This document shows positions 36,591 through 46,427 of a stretch of DNA of 64,000 nt, piece after piece. Source of the DNA: PoT sp049331405 (GTDB lineage: Bacteria > Planctomycetota > Planctomycetia > Isosphaerales > Isosphaeraceae); assembly GCF_049331405.1 (NCBI RefSeq), contig NZ_CP186274.1, forward strand, positions 9,300,001 to 9,364,000, in the 5' to 3' direction. The position numbers and the translations under genes were made by a program. Each line of letters starts with the position of its first letter. Position 1 is the stretch's first letter. The notes beneath the pieces were generated by a model. It ran no database searches and was not told where the DNA came from. It was given only the letters and a program-made list of their open reading frames with translations.

Positions 36591-36815
36591 ACGCGCCATC
36601 GTTGCGCGCCGAGTTGCAGTGCGGGCCGCCGTCGATTGAATTCGAGATTCATTGAACTCAATAACTGTTTCGCTTTGCGCTCATGGCGCCGGCAGGCCGG
36701 TCCCAGGAGGATAGGCCGTTTGCGCGCCGAAGCAAAGCTTCTGGATCCTTCCCCCCTTTCGTTTCGTCGCTCAGGCGAGAGTCGAGTCGAGGTCAGCAAC
36801 ACGAGAGGACATCGC

Positions 36816-39059
36816 ATGTCGACCATCTCAGGCTGGAAAGTACTACGTCGGGAAATTTTCGGGTCGAGCCGCCGTCGAGGCCGTCGTCGGCCGGGGTCAT
36901 TCACGCCCGGGTTGAGCGTGCTGGAAGGGCGCATCGCGCTCAGTACGTTAGTTGTCACCGATACGAACGATAGCGGCGCGGGGTCGTTCCGCCAGGCCAT
37001 CATCGACGCCCATGGCGGCGATAAGATTACGTTCGCGAATAGCCTGCGGGGGCACACGATCACCCTCACGAGCGGCGAACTCGAGATCGACAGGAACATC
37101 GATATCGAAGGCCCAGGCGCGGGACAGTTGACGGTCAGCGGCAACGGCGCAAGCCGGGTCTTCTTCGTCACGCCAGACGCCAGCGCGACGATCGCAGGGC
37201 TGACGATCACCGACGGCAAGGCGGGCGAGGGGGGTGGAATCCTCAACTACGGCAACCTCTTGTTGCAGAAGGCCACGGTCACGGCGAACCAGGCCCTCGG
37301 TGCTCTCGATGATTATCATTGGGCTCAGGGCGGCGGTATCTCGAATGGCGGGATATTGACGATCGTCCAGAGCACGATCACCGGCAATAAAGCGATCGGA
37401 AATGACGACATCGACGTGGGAGGACAGAGTTCGGGCGGTGGGATCTTCAATACAAACCTTCTCTCGATCACCGGCAGCACGATCAGCAATAATCTGGCGA
37501 TCGGAGGTACCGGCAGCCAGTTTTCTGGGAGCAGCCTAGGCGGAGGAATCGCCGACCTCAGCGACCCGTCCCTCCCTGTAGCCTTGCGCATCGTCAACAG
37601 CACTCTGAGCAACAACCAGGCGATCGGGCAGGATGCCGGCGGGGGAGGCCCGTTCGCTTCGTCGGGCACAGGATCGGGCGGAGCCTTATTCCTGGGGAAC
37701 GAGACCGCGATCATCTCCGGCTCATCCTTCATAGGGAACCGGGCAGTCGGAGGGGATGGAGGTATCAGCGGCGCTTATGGTGGCGCCATCGATGGTTCGG
37801 GGGTCCTCACCATCACCGGCAGCGCTTTCACGGCGAACCAAGCCATTGGCGGAAAAGGTATTGATGCGGCGCCCGGCTCGTTCAGCATTGGGGGGACGGC
37901 CGACGGCGGGGCCATCATGGTCTCCTCGCCCGCATTGACGATCACCGGCTCCACGTTCACGTCCAACATGGCGATCGGCGGGGATGGCGGGACGAGCGAT
38001 ACCTTCAGCTTCGGTGGGAACGCCAGCGCCGGAGCCCTCAGCTACGCGCAGGTGGGCGACACGGCGCCGGGTGCGACGATCACGGGCAGTCAATTTACGA
38101 ATAATCAGGCAATAAGTGGGCGAGGCGATGAGGGCCAGGGGGGCCAGGCGAGCGCAGGTGCGATCGAGGTGAACGGGAGTTACGAGATCTCGTTCGGTTT
38201 CACGGGCTTCACGCTCCACCCGACGAACATGACGATCACCGGAACGACGATCACCGGGAACCTCGCCAGTGCAGGGGACGGGATGACGGGGGGACCGGCG
38301 TTCGGCGCCGGGGTGGCGGCCTCATTCGGGAACCTCGCGATCACGGGCTCGACGCTGACCAGCAACCTGGCAATCGGCGGGGATGGCGAACAAGGAGGCC
38401 TCGGCGGCCAGGCGCAAGGAGGCGGGCTCACGACGATAGGCGGCAACGCCACGCTCACCGGGACGCTCGTCGCCAATAATCAGGCCATCGGCGGCGCCGG
38501 GGGCAGCGGCGTGTCGGGAGGCGGCGGCGGAGGGGGCTCTGCTCAGGGAGGCGGCATCAGCATGGCACCGAGTTCCCTGGACCTGTTCGCCGGGTGGTTC
38601 GGCTTGTCCGTGCCCGTCTCCACCCTGACGATCAACGGGGGTGCCTTGACCGGCAACCTGGTTGAAGGCGGGGCGGGCGGCAAAGGCAACGGCTCAGGCG
38701 CCGGAGGCGTCGGCGGCACGGCGAGCGGCGGTGGCGTTTCCACGACCTCCAACACCGTCCTGACGATCAAGAATAGCCTCCTCTCGGGCGACGCGGCTCT
38801 GGGAGGCCTCGGCGCCCAGGGGGCTGCCACGGGAGGCGCGTACGGCGGCGCCATCTTCGTCGGGAACCCCCTCAGCTTTTCGCTCCCGCCCGGGACCCTC
38901 AACATGACCGACACCCTGGTGGTCGGGAACCTTGCCGACGGCAATCAGGGCCTCGGCGGCGGGATCTACTTCGACACCGGCAGCGTCTCGAACCTGACCC
39001 GGACGCTCGTCATCGGGAACCGGGCCTCGACGGCGGGCAACAACACGTACAACGCCTGA
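36816..39059 (+). CDS. large surface protein with right-handed beta-helix repeats
   Basis: 747 residues from ATG 36816 (GAGAGGA upstream). A very basic leader (SSRRRGRRRPG) runs into LSVLEGRIALSTLVVTDTND, the LExRxxLS block seen at the front of many planctomycete surface proteins. GAGSFRQAIIDAHGGDKITF begins a parallel beta-helix of Polymorphic-outer-membrane-protein type. Repeats of the form LTITGSTFTSNMAIGGDGG (Gly-rich, NxAIGG turns) continue to the C-terminus. No membrane anchor or sorting tail is seen. Likely an exported adhesin or matrix protein; the leader may be an atypical export signal. Confidence 0.87.
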   Translation: MSTISGWKVLRREIFGSSRRRGRRRPGSFTPGLSVLEGRIALSTLVVTDTNDSGAGSFRQAIIDAHGGDKITFANSLRGHTITLTSGELEIDRNIDIEGPGAGQLTVSGNGASRVFFVTPDASATIAGLTITDGKAGEGGGILNYGNLLLQKATVTANQALGALDDYHWAQGGGISNGGILTIVQSTITGNKAIGNDDIDVGGQSSGGGIFNTNLLSITGSTISNNLAIGGTGSQFSGSSLGGGIADLSDPSLPVALRIVNSTLSNNQAIGQDAGGGGPFASSGTGSGGALFLGNETAIISGSSFIGNRAVGGDGGISGAYGGAIDGSGVLTITGSAFTANQAIGGKGIDAAPGSFSIGGTADGGAIMVSSPALTITGSTFTSNMAIGGDGGTSDTFSFGGNASAGALSYAQVGDTAPGATITGSQFTNNQAISGRGDEGQGGQASAGAIEVNGSYEISFGFTGFTLHPTNMTITGTTITGNLASAGDGMTGGPAFGAGVAASFGNLAITGSTLTSNLAIGGDGEQGGLGGQAQGGGLTTIGGNATLTGTLVANNQAIGGAGGSGVSGGGGGGGSAQGGGISMAPSSLDLFAGWFGLSVPVSTLTINGGALTGNLVEGGAGGKGNGSGAGGVGGTASGGGVSTTSNTVLTIKNSLLSGDAALGGLGAQGAATGGAYGGAIFVGNPLSFSLPPGTLNMTDTLVVGNLADGNQGLGGGIYFDTGSVSNLTRTLVIGNRASTAGNNTYNA

Positions 39060-39185
39060 CCTCGAACCTGTTGATGCGGACGAGTCCCCGGCGCCTGTCC
39101 ATCGGGACGGGACGTCGGGGCCTTCCGCACTTCCCGGTGGGATCGCATTTCTTCAGAGAAAACAGTTTCAATACTGCATATGCAG

Positions 39186-39454
39186 CTATGACGTTGAGGG
39201 GAGGCCGCGTAGTGTCCGACGGCTGACCTGGCAATGCCGCGCGGGCCGGGGCGGACTTTGGCCGCGACCACGAAGTATTCGTCGCCGCGGTCGCGGATCA
39301 CGTCGCGGATGATCGTCCGCGACTCGAGTCGGATCCAGGCCTCGAGCGAACTCGCCCGGTCGCCCCTCGCGTCGATGACGAAGCCATGATCGGCGGCGAA
39401 CGGCCCGAGGAAGCCTCGGAGCCGCTGCATCAGAGTTTCGGCGGGCGGGTCCAT
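39186..39454 (-). CDS. hypothetical small protein, 3' end uncertain
   Basis: ATG 39454 with AAGGTGG upstream starts MDPPAETLMQRLRGFLGPF; then HGFVIDARGDRASSLEAWIRL and IIRDVIRDRGDEYFVVAAKV look like a real alpha/beta domain. The frame as given runs on to 38966, into the antisense of the surface-protein gene, with unconvincing sequence. If one C is missing near 39,250 the gene would end at 39186 instead, as placed here. It follows the SUKH-like gene by 62 bases and is probably co-transcribed with it. Confidence 0.45.
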
Positions 39455-39516
39455 GCGTCGCCACCTTTCCGGCTCGGCTCGAGCTCGAGGCCGGGGCATT
39501 GGCCGGGCGGGTGGCG

Positions 39517-40085
39517 TCAGGCTCCGCCGCCCGACGCGAGGTATCGGTCGTAGAGTTCCCCCGGTGCAGCTTGCTCGGCTCGGGCTCGCCGGAGGGGCCC
39601 TCGATCTCGTCGATCGACCCGACCTGGGCCTCGACGCCGAGGGAACGCAGCCAGTCGCTCAACTCGGCGAATTGCTCGTCGTCGAAGGTCATGGTGAGGA
39701 CCGCCTCGGCGAAGGTACGGGCGATGATGAGGAACTGCCCCTCGTTGTCCAGCCTGACGATGGGGGAGTCGGCGAGGGGAGAGCGGTCGGGGCCACGCCA
39801 GTAGCCGTAGTATTCGCCGTCCTCGGTCGACGCGACGAACGCGATGAGCGCGCAAACGTCGGCGATCGCCCGCACATTGGCCATGATGTCCGGATTCTGG
39901 CGATCCGATTCGCTGAGATAACTGGTGTCGAGCCAGGGGGCCCAGCCTTCCTCGCCATTCAGTTCGAGGCCCGTATGCTCGATCAGTTCGCCCGCGTGCC
40001 CCAGGAGGATCTTCAGGTCGTCGGGGAGGGGGTCGCCCCCCAGGCGGTTGGCGGAAAACGTCTCCGACGCGATGTCGCTGCTCAT
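39517..40085 (-). CDS. SMI1/KNR4-like (SUKH) protein, apparent one-base frameshift near the end
   Basis: ATG 40085 has AGGAGG upstream. The sequence LPDDLKILLGHAGELIEHTG, ADVCALIAFVASTEDGEYYGYW and PIVRLDNEGQFLIIARTFAEAVL resembles the SUKH/SMI1-KNR4 fold, often found as immunity proteins to secreted nucleases or as general adaptors. The given frame continues into Arg/Pro-rich nonsense, but adding one base in the C-run 39558-39562 yields GELYDRYLASGGGA and a stop, 189 residues in all. No toxin gene is adjacent. Family assignment is moderate. Confidence 0.6.
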
Positions 40086-40280
40086 CGATCTCGCCTCCTG
40101 TTTTCATCGCCGCGGGCACGAACCGACACCCGAACAATGGCTTCTCAAGCCTTGATTTAACCACGTCATCATTTTACGGCAGCTTGCCAGTCGTCAACCC
40201 CGCCCGGATGTGACCCCGGCCATCCGGCGCAGCATAAATCCTTCACATTCGAGATCCGGAGCACAGCAGGCGAGGCCGGG

Positions 40281-40613
40281 TCAGTTGCGCCCGATCTCGG
40301 CCGCAGGTGAGGAGCGATCGAACGTGATGCTCTCCTGGAGGTTGAGCCACCTCTGCAGGTCCGTGTCCGACGGGACGCTCATCGCGACGAAGGGCAGATC
40401 CGGGAATCGGTCGCGGATGGTGAGCTTGAGTCGATTCAGGCTCAGGGCGATCGACCTCGGCTCCTCGCCCGAGCAGGCCCTCTTCACGACGAAGAGCCAG
40501 CCTCCCCAGGAGGGGCCGAACATGCCGAGCTTGACGTGGTCGCGCTGGCGCACGACCCAGGCGGAGAGGAGCCCGGCCAGCAGGCTCCTCTCGCTCTCGC
40601 TGATGGAATCCAT
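40281..40613 (-). CDS. hypothetical protein
   Basis: 110 residues, ATG 40613. Helical N-terminus (SESERSLLAGLLSAWVVRQ), then FGPSWGGWLFVVKRACS and a charged alpha/beta part (SLNRLKLTIRDRFPDLPFVAM). Soluble. Not recognised. It stands alone with about 200 bases on its right and 425 before the next gene. Confidence 0.65.
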   Translation of the reverse strand: MDSISESERSLLAGLLSAWVVRQRDHVKLGMFGPSWGGWLFVVKRACSGEEPRSIALSLNRLKLTIRDRFPDLPFVAMSVPSDTDLQRWLNLQESITFDRSSPAAEIGRN

Positions 40614-41038
40614 GGGATGGTTCTCATGACCGCCCGCCCCACGACGCCAATCCCGGGCTGTATGCGGAATCTTGTGCGCATGTTTTCAAAAATTCAGCAA
40701 ACTCCGGGATACGGCGATCGGGCGAGGCGAACAGCATACAAGGGGGGGGGGGAAGGATTTTCAAATGCTCACATTCGCACCTAAATGGTCACGCTTCCGG
40801 CGGGGGAAACCTCGGGACGTTGCCGTCGATGAGAATCCCTTCCGTCGACCCGGATCGCGGGGAGCGGCCCGACTCGCAGCGCCTGGTTGCGGCACCCTCG
40901 AACGAATTATAAGCCGGGGTCCAGTCGTCGATCGATTAGCCGAGGCCACGAGTGACGTGAGCGCGGCCCATGAGCGGCTGCAGCGACTGCGGATCGAGCC
41001 ATCGGGTCTTGCTCATTCCCCGATCACAGGATCCGAAC
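40614..41038. other. intergenic region
   Basis: No supported gene. It includes a run of ten G at about 40,743 and an AT-leaning patch near 40,680. The G run could easily be miscounted in sequencing. Confidence 0.45.
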
Positions 41039-41395
41039 CTAGCCCACCATCTGGTTGAGCTTCTCCTCGATCTCGCCGCGTCGGACCGAGATCTCCCAGG
41101 GCTTGCTGTTGGGCCCGCCCTCGATGGTGATCGTGACCCATGCGGTCTCGATGGCGCAATTTTTGGGGTTGCGCTTGATGGGCGTGACGCCCGCGATCTG
41201 GAAGCGGTGAGGCTGGATGGCCTGCCGGAATTGCTCCAGGGGGACCACGATCTCTCGCTTCGATTCCGAATCCGGATCCAGGTCTTCGTTTGTCGGGATT
41301 CGCATACAAAGATGGGCCTTGTCGCCCCTCACCGCGATGTCGAGGAGTCGAAGCTCGCCCTCGTAGGATTCCCCGTCGATGGTCTCGATCCTCAT
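41039..41395 (-). CDS. hypothetical beta-rich protein
   Basis: 118 residues, ATG 41395 with AAGGAGGG upstream. Alternating strands (MRIETIDGESYEGELRLLDI, KAHLCMRIPTNED, IVVPLEQFRQAI, FQIAGVTPIKRN, AWVTITIEGG) suggest a small beta barrel. No signal peptide. Not recognised. The RHH-type gene ends 75 bases upstream, so the two may form an operon. Confidence 0.7.
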   Translation of the reverse strand: MRIETIDGESYEGELRLLDIAVRGDKAHLCMRIPTNEDLDPDSESKREIVVPLEQFRQAIQPHRFQIAGVTPIKRNPKNCAIETAWVTITIEGGPNSKPWEISVRRGEIEEKLNQMVG

Positions 41396-41470
41396 GAGCC
41401 CTCCTTACTTATATGACGAGCCACGTGGGACGAACGCCCAGCATCCTCGATCTGCGCATGCGTAGGCTCG

Positions 41471-41674
41471 TCACCTGGATCCGACCTTCCCCTTCGGAGG
41501 CCGCTCGGCCTCGGTGCGTCGGGCATAGCCCTCGTCGATGTCCTGCTTGGCGACGGCCCGCATCCGCTCGCTCAGGTACTCGGCCAGCGACATGCCGGAG
41601 AACGCGGCGGCGATCCGGCATTCGCCGACGGCGCCGGAATCCATCTTCACCGAGACGTCGGTGCGCTTCCCCAT
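41471..41674 (-). CDS. ribbon-helix-helix-like small protein
   Basis: 67 residues from ATG 41674 with AGGAGG upstream; an in-frame start 13 codons earlier lacks such a site. TDVSVKMDSGAVGECRIAAA followed by SGMSLAEYLSERMRAVAKQD has the strand-helix-helix pattern of CopG/RHH DNA-binding proteins, often antitoxins. No toxin gene is beside it. Confidence 0.6.
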   Translation of the reverse strand: MGKRTDVSVKMDSGAVGECRIAAAFSGMSLAEYLSERMRAVAKQDIDEGYARRTEAERPPKGKVGSR

Positions 41675-41923
41675 CGAAGCCTCCTGCGTTCCATTCGCAT
41701 CCCCCGTCGCCAACTTCGGGGGCCATCGTAAAGGCTTGGTTCCTGGGTGTCAAAAACGCAATTCCTGACGAAGACGCAATTTCGCCCTATCGCCACTCAG
41801 TGGCAAGGGCGACCGAGTCTTCACCGTCTCCATTTGAGGCTCGTGGGGCGTTCGTCGATGGGTCGACGTGAGAAAGAAGAGCGGCGCGGGATACAACTCG
41901 CGTCGGCCTCCGGCCCCGAGTCG

Positions 41924-42457
41924 TCAAAGCGGTTCGTCCTCGACATAGCCCAGAAGATCCGGGAACTCCTCGAGGAATTTCGGGTGGACGTTCCTCAGCC
42001 AGATCGAAGTCTCGTTCATCTCCCGGGCGACGACCGTATGACTCACCGCCGCTCCGGCGAAGACGGCACCCGATAAGAACGCGAGGGCGGGGAAGAGGGC
42101 GTAATTCGACCAGGGTTGATTCGTGGGCGAGGCGGAGACGTAGAACATGAGCGCCGAGAGGAGGCCGAACAGCCAGGCTGCCCAGATCAGGTGTTTCCTG
42201 CGGGCTCGATGTTTCGGGCAAAGGCCGATGTCGATCTTCGCGGTCCAACCCTCGAGGGAAGCGATGAGGAAATGAGCCATTCGCATCAGGGCGAACGATG
42301 GCACGCCGAAGGTTGGGCGGTACGTAAGCCGGACAGACCGGCTGTATCCACGGGCCGGTTCGTTGCAGCTCACGCAGCGGTCCGGTAGCACGGCGAATCG
42401 CTTCATCCCCAGGATCGGGCCTTCCCGCCAGATCCGGCAGAGGTTGTCATCCGTCAT
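41924..42457 (-). CDS. membrane protein with CxxC motif
   Basis: 177 residues from ATG 42457. A cysteine motif (PDRCVSCNEPA) and another Cys-x-x-His (LCPKHRARRK) could hold a zinc ion. Two membrane helices follow (HLIWAAWLFGLLSALMFYVS and FPALAFLSGAVFAGAAVS). The soluble end is FLEEFPDLLGYVEDEPL. The open frame extends upstream to 42760 but with less convincing sequence. No family named. Confidence 0.7.
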   Translation of the reverse strand: MTDDNLCRIWREGPILGMKRFAVLPDRCVSCNEPARGYSRSVRLTYRPTFGVPSFALMRMAHFLIASLEGWTAKIDIGLCPKHRARRKHLIWAAWLFGLLSALMFYVSASPTNQPWSNYALFPALAFLSGAVFAGAAVSHTVVAREMNETSIWLRNVHPKFLEEFPDLLGYVEDEPL

Positions 42458-42725
42458 CGCCTCGAATTCAGGAGGATCCAAGTAAGATTTGGACTTCGAC
42501 ACGAGGATTAATCGCATTGAGAAATAAAGCAACTTCTTCGGTATCAAAGGTGATCTTAGGTATTGATCCGCATCTCTTCGGACTTCAAGGGCGCATCGGC
42601 CGCGCGATGGGCCGGAGATCGAGGTGGCAGGGGGGCTCATGACGGATTTAGAATGGGGTGCGGTCCGACCATCCTTAGGAAAGACCTCAACGTCTCGAGT
42701 CGCGTCGATCCCGATCGGAGCCCGA

Positions 42726-43112
42726 ATGAAGATCAGCCGAACCCACCACGTTGCGATCATCAGCTCGAACTACCAGGCGTCCAGGGCCTTCTACACCGAG
42801 ACGCTGGGACTGGAGATCCTCTCCGAGGTCTTCCGCGAGGAGCGCAATTCGTACAAGCTCGACCTGCGCATCAACGACGGGGTCCAGATCGAGCTGTTCT
42901 CGTTCCCGAACCCGCCGAAGCGGCTCAGCTATCCCGAGGCCTGCGGGCTCAGGCACCTCGCGTTCGAGGTCCCCGACATCAAGGAAGCGGTGGCCCACCT
43001 GGAGAAGTGCGGGGTGAAGGTCGAGCCGATCCGGATCGACGAGTACACCGGCAAGCAGTTCACGTTCTTCGCCGATCCGGACGGCCTGCCGCTCGAGTTG
43101 TACGAGGCCTGA
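42726..43112 (+). CDS. VOC family (glyoxalase-like) protein
   Basis: 128 residues from ATG 42726. A vicinal oxygen chelate domain in full: THHVAIISSNYQASRAFYTE, LDLRINDGVQIELFSF, LRHLAFEVPDIKEAV, FTFFADPDGLPLELYEA. Metal ligands expected at His7/8, Glu near 56, His near 77 and Glu near 126 are present. It is close to the gloA2/SMU-like branch; the substrate is unknown. It ends 48 bases before a strong bidirectional terminator. Confidence 0.9.
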   Translation: MKISRTHHVAIISSNYQASRAFYTETLGLEILSEVFREERNSYKLDLRINDGVQIELFSFPNPPKRLSYPEACGLRHLAFEVPDIKEAVAHLEKCGVKVEPIRIDEYTGKQFTFFADPDGLPLELYEA

Positions 43113-43160
43113 GATTCGGCCTGGGCGGGAATGAGGGTCGAAGGGCCTGTGGAAAAAGAG

Positions 43161-43202
43161 AAGGACCGCGTCCCGCCGGAATTCCGGCGGGACGCGGTCC
43201 TT
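43161..43202. terminator. bidirectional terminator, 42-bp perfect palindrome
   Basis: A 21-base arm (43161-43181, beginning AAGGACCGCGTCCCG) is followed with no spacer by its exact reverse complement. GATTTTTT follows on the right and AAAAAG lies on the left, so an RNA hairpin with a U-run forms on both strands. It separates two convergent genes. Confidence 0.9.
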
Positions 43203-43226
43203 GATTTTTTCGATAGCGATCGACGA

Positions 43227-45386
43227 TCAATAGGGGTTGATGCTGGCTGTCCCCGTGACGTTGTTCAGGCTGTAGTTGCCCGAGTCGTTGCCCATGAGGG
43301 ACAGGCCGTCGATGTACACCGTCTTGCCGGAGCCCTCGGTGATCGAGTCGAAGCGACCCGAGACGCCGTAGGTGTAGAGCGAGACGTCGTCACCGGGCAG
43401 GACGCCGACGAGGGACGCTCCGCTCGCGTCGACGGCGGCGTTGTCGAAGCCATCGAAGGGCTTATCCGCCACGAGGATCCCGGTGACGCCCAGCGCCAGC
43501 TGGGTGATGTCGGCCGTGGCGTAGCCGGCCGCCACGACGTAATTGTCCTTGTCCGCCCCGGTCAGGCTCAGGCCGCTGATGGTGACGGCCTTGCTATTCG
43601 CCGCGTTCTTGTCCGCGAACTCGCCGGTCTGGTTGATGTAATCGACCGTGACGTCGTCGCCCGCGATGAGGCCTTCGACCGTCGCGTTGGAGCTATCCAG
43701 GAAGGCCAGGGTGGTCCCGTCGTAGACCTTGTTGGTCGCGAGGATGCCATTGACGGTCAGAATGGCGGCGGTGATCTCGCCCGTGACGTTCGTCGGCTGG
43801 ACGAGCGTGTAATTCTCCGCGTCGGCCCCGCCCAGGGCGAGCCCCGCCACCGTCACCGCCTTGTCCGCGCCGACGTTCTTGGAGTCGAAGGTCGCCGTCG
43901 TGCCGGTCGCGACCAGGGTCACCTCGTCGCCCTCGACCACGCCCGTCAAGGTGGCTTCCGTGGTGACGAGCGTGGCGTCGGTCGTGCCGTCGTACGTCCT
44001 GGAGCCCGCCGTGAGGCCGGTCACCTGGAGCGTGGCCTTGGCGATCACCAGCGAGCCCGTCGCTGTCCCCTGATAGTTCGAGTCGTTCACGGTCGCGGTG
44101 ACCTGATAGGTCCCGGCCGAGGTCGGGCTCGCCACGACGTTGCCTTCCGCGTCCTTATACGTCAGAGCGACGGCCAGGTTGGGGGTATCCGTCGTGGCGG
44201 AAGCAGGCTTCGCAGTGCCGTCGTAGGTGTGTTCCAGGTCTCCCAGCGTCACGACGGCCTGGGCCTTCGCGATGACGAGGGTGCCCGTCGCGCTCCCCAG
44301 GTAATTGGGGTCGGTCACGGTCGCCGAGACCTGGTAGCTCCCCGCCGCGGTGGGATTCGCGACGGCGTTGCCGTTCGCGTCGGCGTAGGTCAAGGCGACG
44401 GCCAGGCCGGGGGTGCTCGTGTTGGCCGAGGCAGCCTTCGCCGCGTCGCTGTACGTGTGGTTCAGGTTCCCCAGCGTGACGTCGACCTGGGCCCTGGCGA
44501 CGACGAGGTTCCCGACGGCGTTGCTCGCCTGGTAGTTCGCATTGCCGTCGAAGCGGGCCGTGACGACGTTGGCGTGGTCGCCGGCATTGATTCCGGTGAG
44601 GCTCACGCCCGAGAGGGTCGCGACGCCCTGGGCATTCGTCGAGGCGCTGCCGACGACCTGATTCTGGACGAGGAAGCTGACCGTCTGGCCGGCGAGCGGC
44701 GAGCCGTTCGCCTGGAGCCTGGCCGAGAGCGTCCCGGTGCTGCCGAAAGTGCCCGTGCCCGACACGGCGCTCATGGCGGTCGAGGTCTGGGTCGGGGCAG
44801 GGGTCTGGCCGACCGTCAACGTGCCCCGGGCGCTGCTGCGGCCGTTGCGAAGGTCGCCGCCGAAGACGGCCTGCACGGCGTTGGGGTAGGTCCCGTTCTG
44901 GAAGTTCCGGAGCCTGACGTTGCTGGCGACGGCCTTACCCTGGGCGTCGGTCAAGGCCACGGCGACGATCCGGCCACGGACTTGGAACCGGACGATCTTG
45001 CCTGACAGCGGCGAGCCGTTGCTCGAGAGCGTCGCGGTGAGGGTGGCCTGGCCGTTCGGCGTCGCGGTGCCCGAGACGTTCGACATCGCCGTGGGAGACC
45101 GACGGAGCCGGGCCGCCGCCGCGCTCACGCCCCCCTGCGGGGAGCCGGTCCGGAGCGCCTGGAACTGCGCCGAATGGACGACGGCCGCGCCTTCGGCGAG
45201 CGACTTGAGCGGGACCGTGCTGAGGAGCACACGCTCCTCGACCGCCTCGAGGATGGGAGACTTCTGGGCCCGGCGGCGACGCTTGACGGCCTCATTCAGG
45301 GCGGCGCGTCGCTCACCACGCTTGACGAAAGGAGTTTGCTTCCGGGACTGGAGCCACTCGTTTGCGAAGTCGAAGATCCGCGACAT
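43227..45386 (-). CDS. surface protein with Ig-like, MBG and YDG repeat domains
   Basis: 719 residues from ATG 45386. The leader contains a basic patch then SPILEAVEERVLLSTV, an LExxEERVLLS block akin to the one in the gene at 36816. Two Ig-like repeats follow (ATLSSNGSPLSGKIVRFQV; ARLQANGSPLAGQTVSFLV). Then come two MBG domains (LGNLNHTYSDAAKAAS; LGDLEHTYDGTAKPAS, each ending SYQVSATV-like and GTLVIAKA) and about three YDG domains (GSRTYDGTTDATL; NKVYDGTTLAF; DKPFDGFDNAAV). Such modules build elongated extracellular stalks. No C-terminal anchor is visible. Confidence 0.9.
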   Translation of the reverse strand: MSRIFDFANEWLQSRKQTPFVKRGERRAALNEAVKRRRRAQKSPILEAVEERVLLSTVPLKSLAEGAAVVHSAQFQALRTGSPQGGVSAAAARLRRSPTAMSNVSGTATPNGQATLTATLSSNGSPLSGKIVRFQVRGRIVAVALTDAQGKAVASNVRLRNFQNGTYPNAVQAVFGGDLRNGRSSARGTLTVGQTPAPTQTSTAMSAVSGTGTFGSTGTLSARLQANGSPLAGQTVSFLVQNQVVGSASTNAQGVATLSGVSLTGINAGDHANVVTARFDGNANYQASNAVGNLVVARAQVDVTLGNLNHTYSDAAKAASANTSTPGLAVALTYADANGNAVANPTAAGSYQVSATVTDPNYLGSATGTLVIAKAQAVVTLGDLEHTYDGTAKPASATTDTPNLAVALTYKDAEGNVVASPTSAGTYQVTATVNDSNYQGTATGSLVIAKATLQVTGLTAGSRTYDGTTDATLVTTEATLTGVVEGDEVTLVATGTTATFDSKNVGADKAVTVAGLALGGADAENYTLVQPTNVTGEITAAILTVNGILATNKVYDGTTLAFLDSSNATVEGLIAGDDVTVDYINQTGEFADKNAANSKAVTISGLSLTGADKDNYVVAAGYATADITQLALGVTGILVADKPFDGFDNAAVDASGASLVGVLPGDDVSLYTYGVSGRFDSITEGSGKTVYIDGLSLMGNDSGNYSLNNVTGTASINPY

Positions 45387-46427
45387 ACCAGGCAATCTCC
45401 AAGGACATCAACCGTGGTGGGGGGAGCGACGGCGGTCAATGCGCGCAGAATCGACGCGCGTGCCGTCGAGCACGAGAACATCCCGATGGGCCTTCCGGCC
45501 ATCGGCGTTCGGATACCAGAGATTCGCTCAAGGCCCGACAACCCGCGGACGGGGCCCCGACGCCGGAGCCCGGTTCTCGACGAGGCGATGGATCGGACCA
45601 GGAGCCCTCGTCCCGCGACCAATCCCGATGGCGGGCTTGAATTCAGAGGACTGCGACCGACCGCACGGAATCAGCCCGGGCGACGGGTCTCGAGGGAAGG
45701 ATCAACGTGCCTCAATCTCCGTGGAAAGCCTCTACGCGGAAGATTGATCTTTGGGACACGAATAAATTTTGGGTGAGCATATTCACGATCGGCCGTTGCA
45801 TGCTTCACGCGGATCGTGGCGGGGGAAGCGCGGACGAACGAGGGCGCCGACGCGAATCCGCCGAGACCACATCCCCGGGCCATCCGACCTCCGACGACCC
45901 CGCTGGAATCGACACCGCACGATCCCAACCCTTATTTCGGCCGTACGACCGCCTCACTGAAATTCGAACCTATCACAAATGCTGTCACACGTGCAAGCGG
46001 CCAGGGGATATGCATACGATGCAAGTCATCTCAATCTTCTGATCGACGTGTGAGTTGGCGTAGAAGACCCCATCCATCGGCCTCGCGACGCCGAAAATCC
46101 ACAAAAAGCCCACAAATTCAAAGGTGTTGTACTTTTCGATTGAACCACAGATTGACATGACACTGGCAGCCCCAAAGGATGATGCTCACCGCGAGGAAGG
46201 AGGGGGTTGAAAGGGCCTGGTCTCGGATGGCTCGGATTGCCGGAGGACACCAGAGCCGGGGAGTCGGCCGAGGGCGAGATGAAATGCAAGAATTGAATGC
46301 AAAGACAAGGGCGTCGGCACGCACAAATCATGTAAACAATAGGCTCCGGGCGGCCTGTGTCGAGACGACCCGGCGCCGGAGCCCCGTTGTTGCCATGGCG
46401 GGAACCGAGGCTATTACACTTGCGCCC
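45387..46427. other. 1-kb region without a recognisable gene
   Basis: Short frames on both strands have no start signals or family features. The middle is somewhat AT-richer. It holds the promoter of the surface protein at its left end. Confidence 0.5.
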
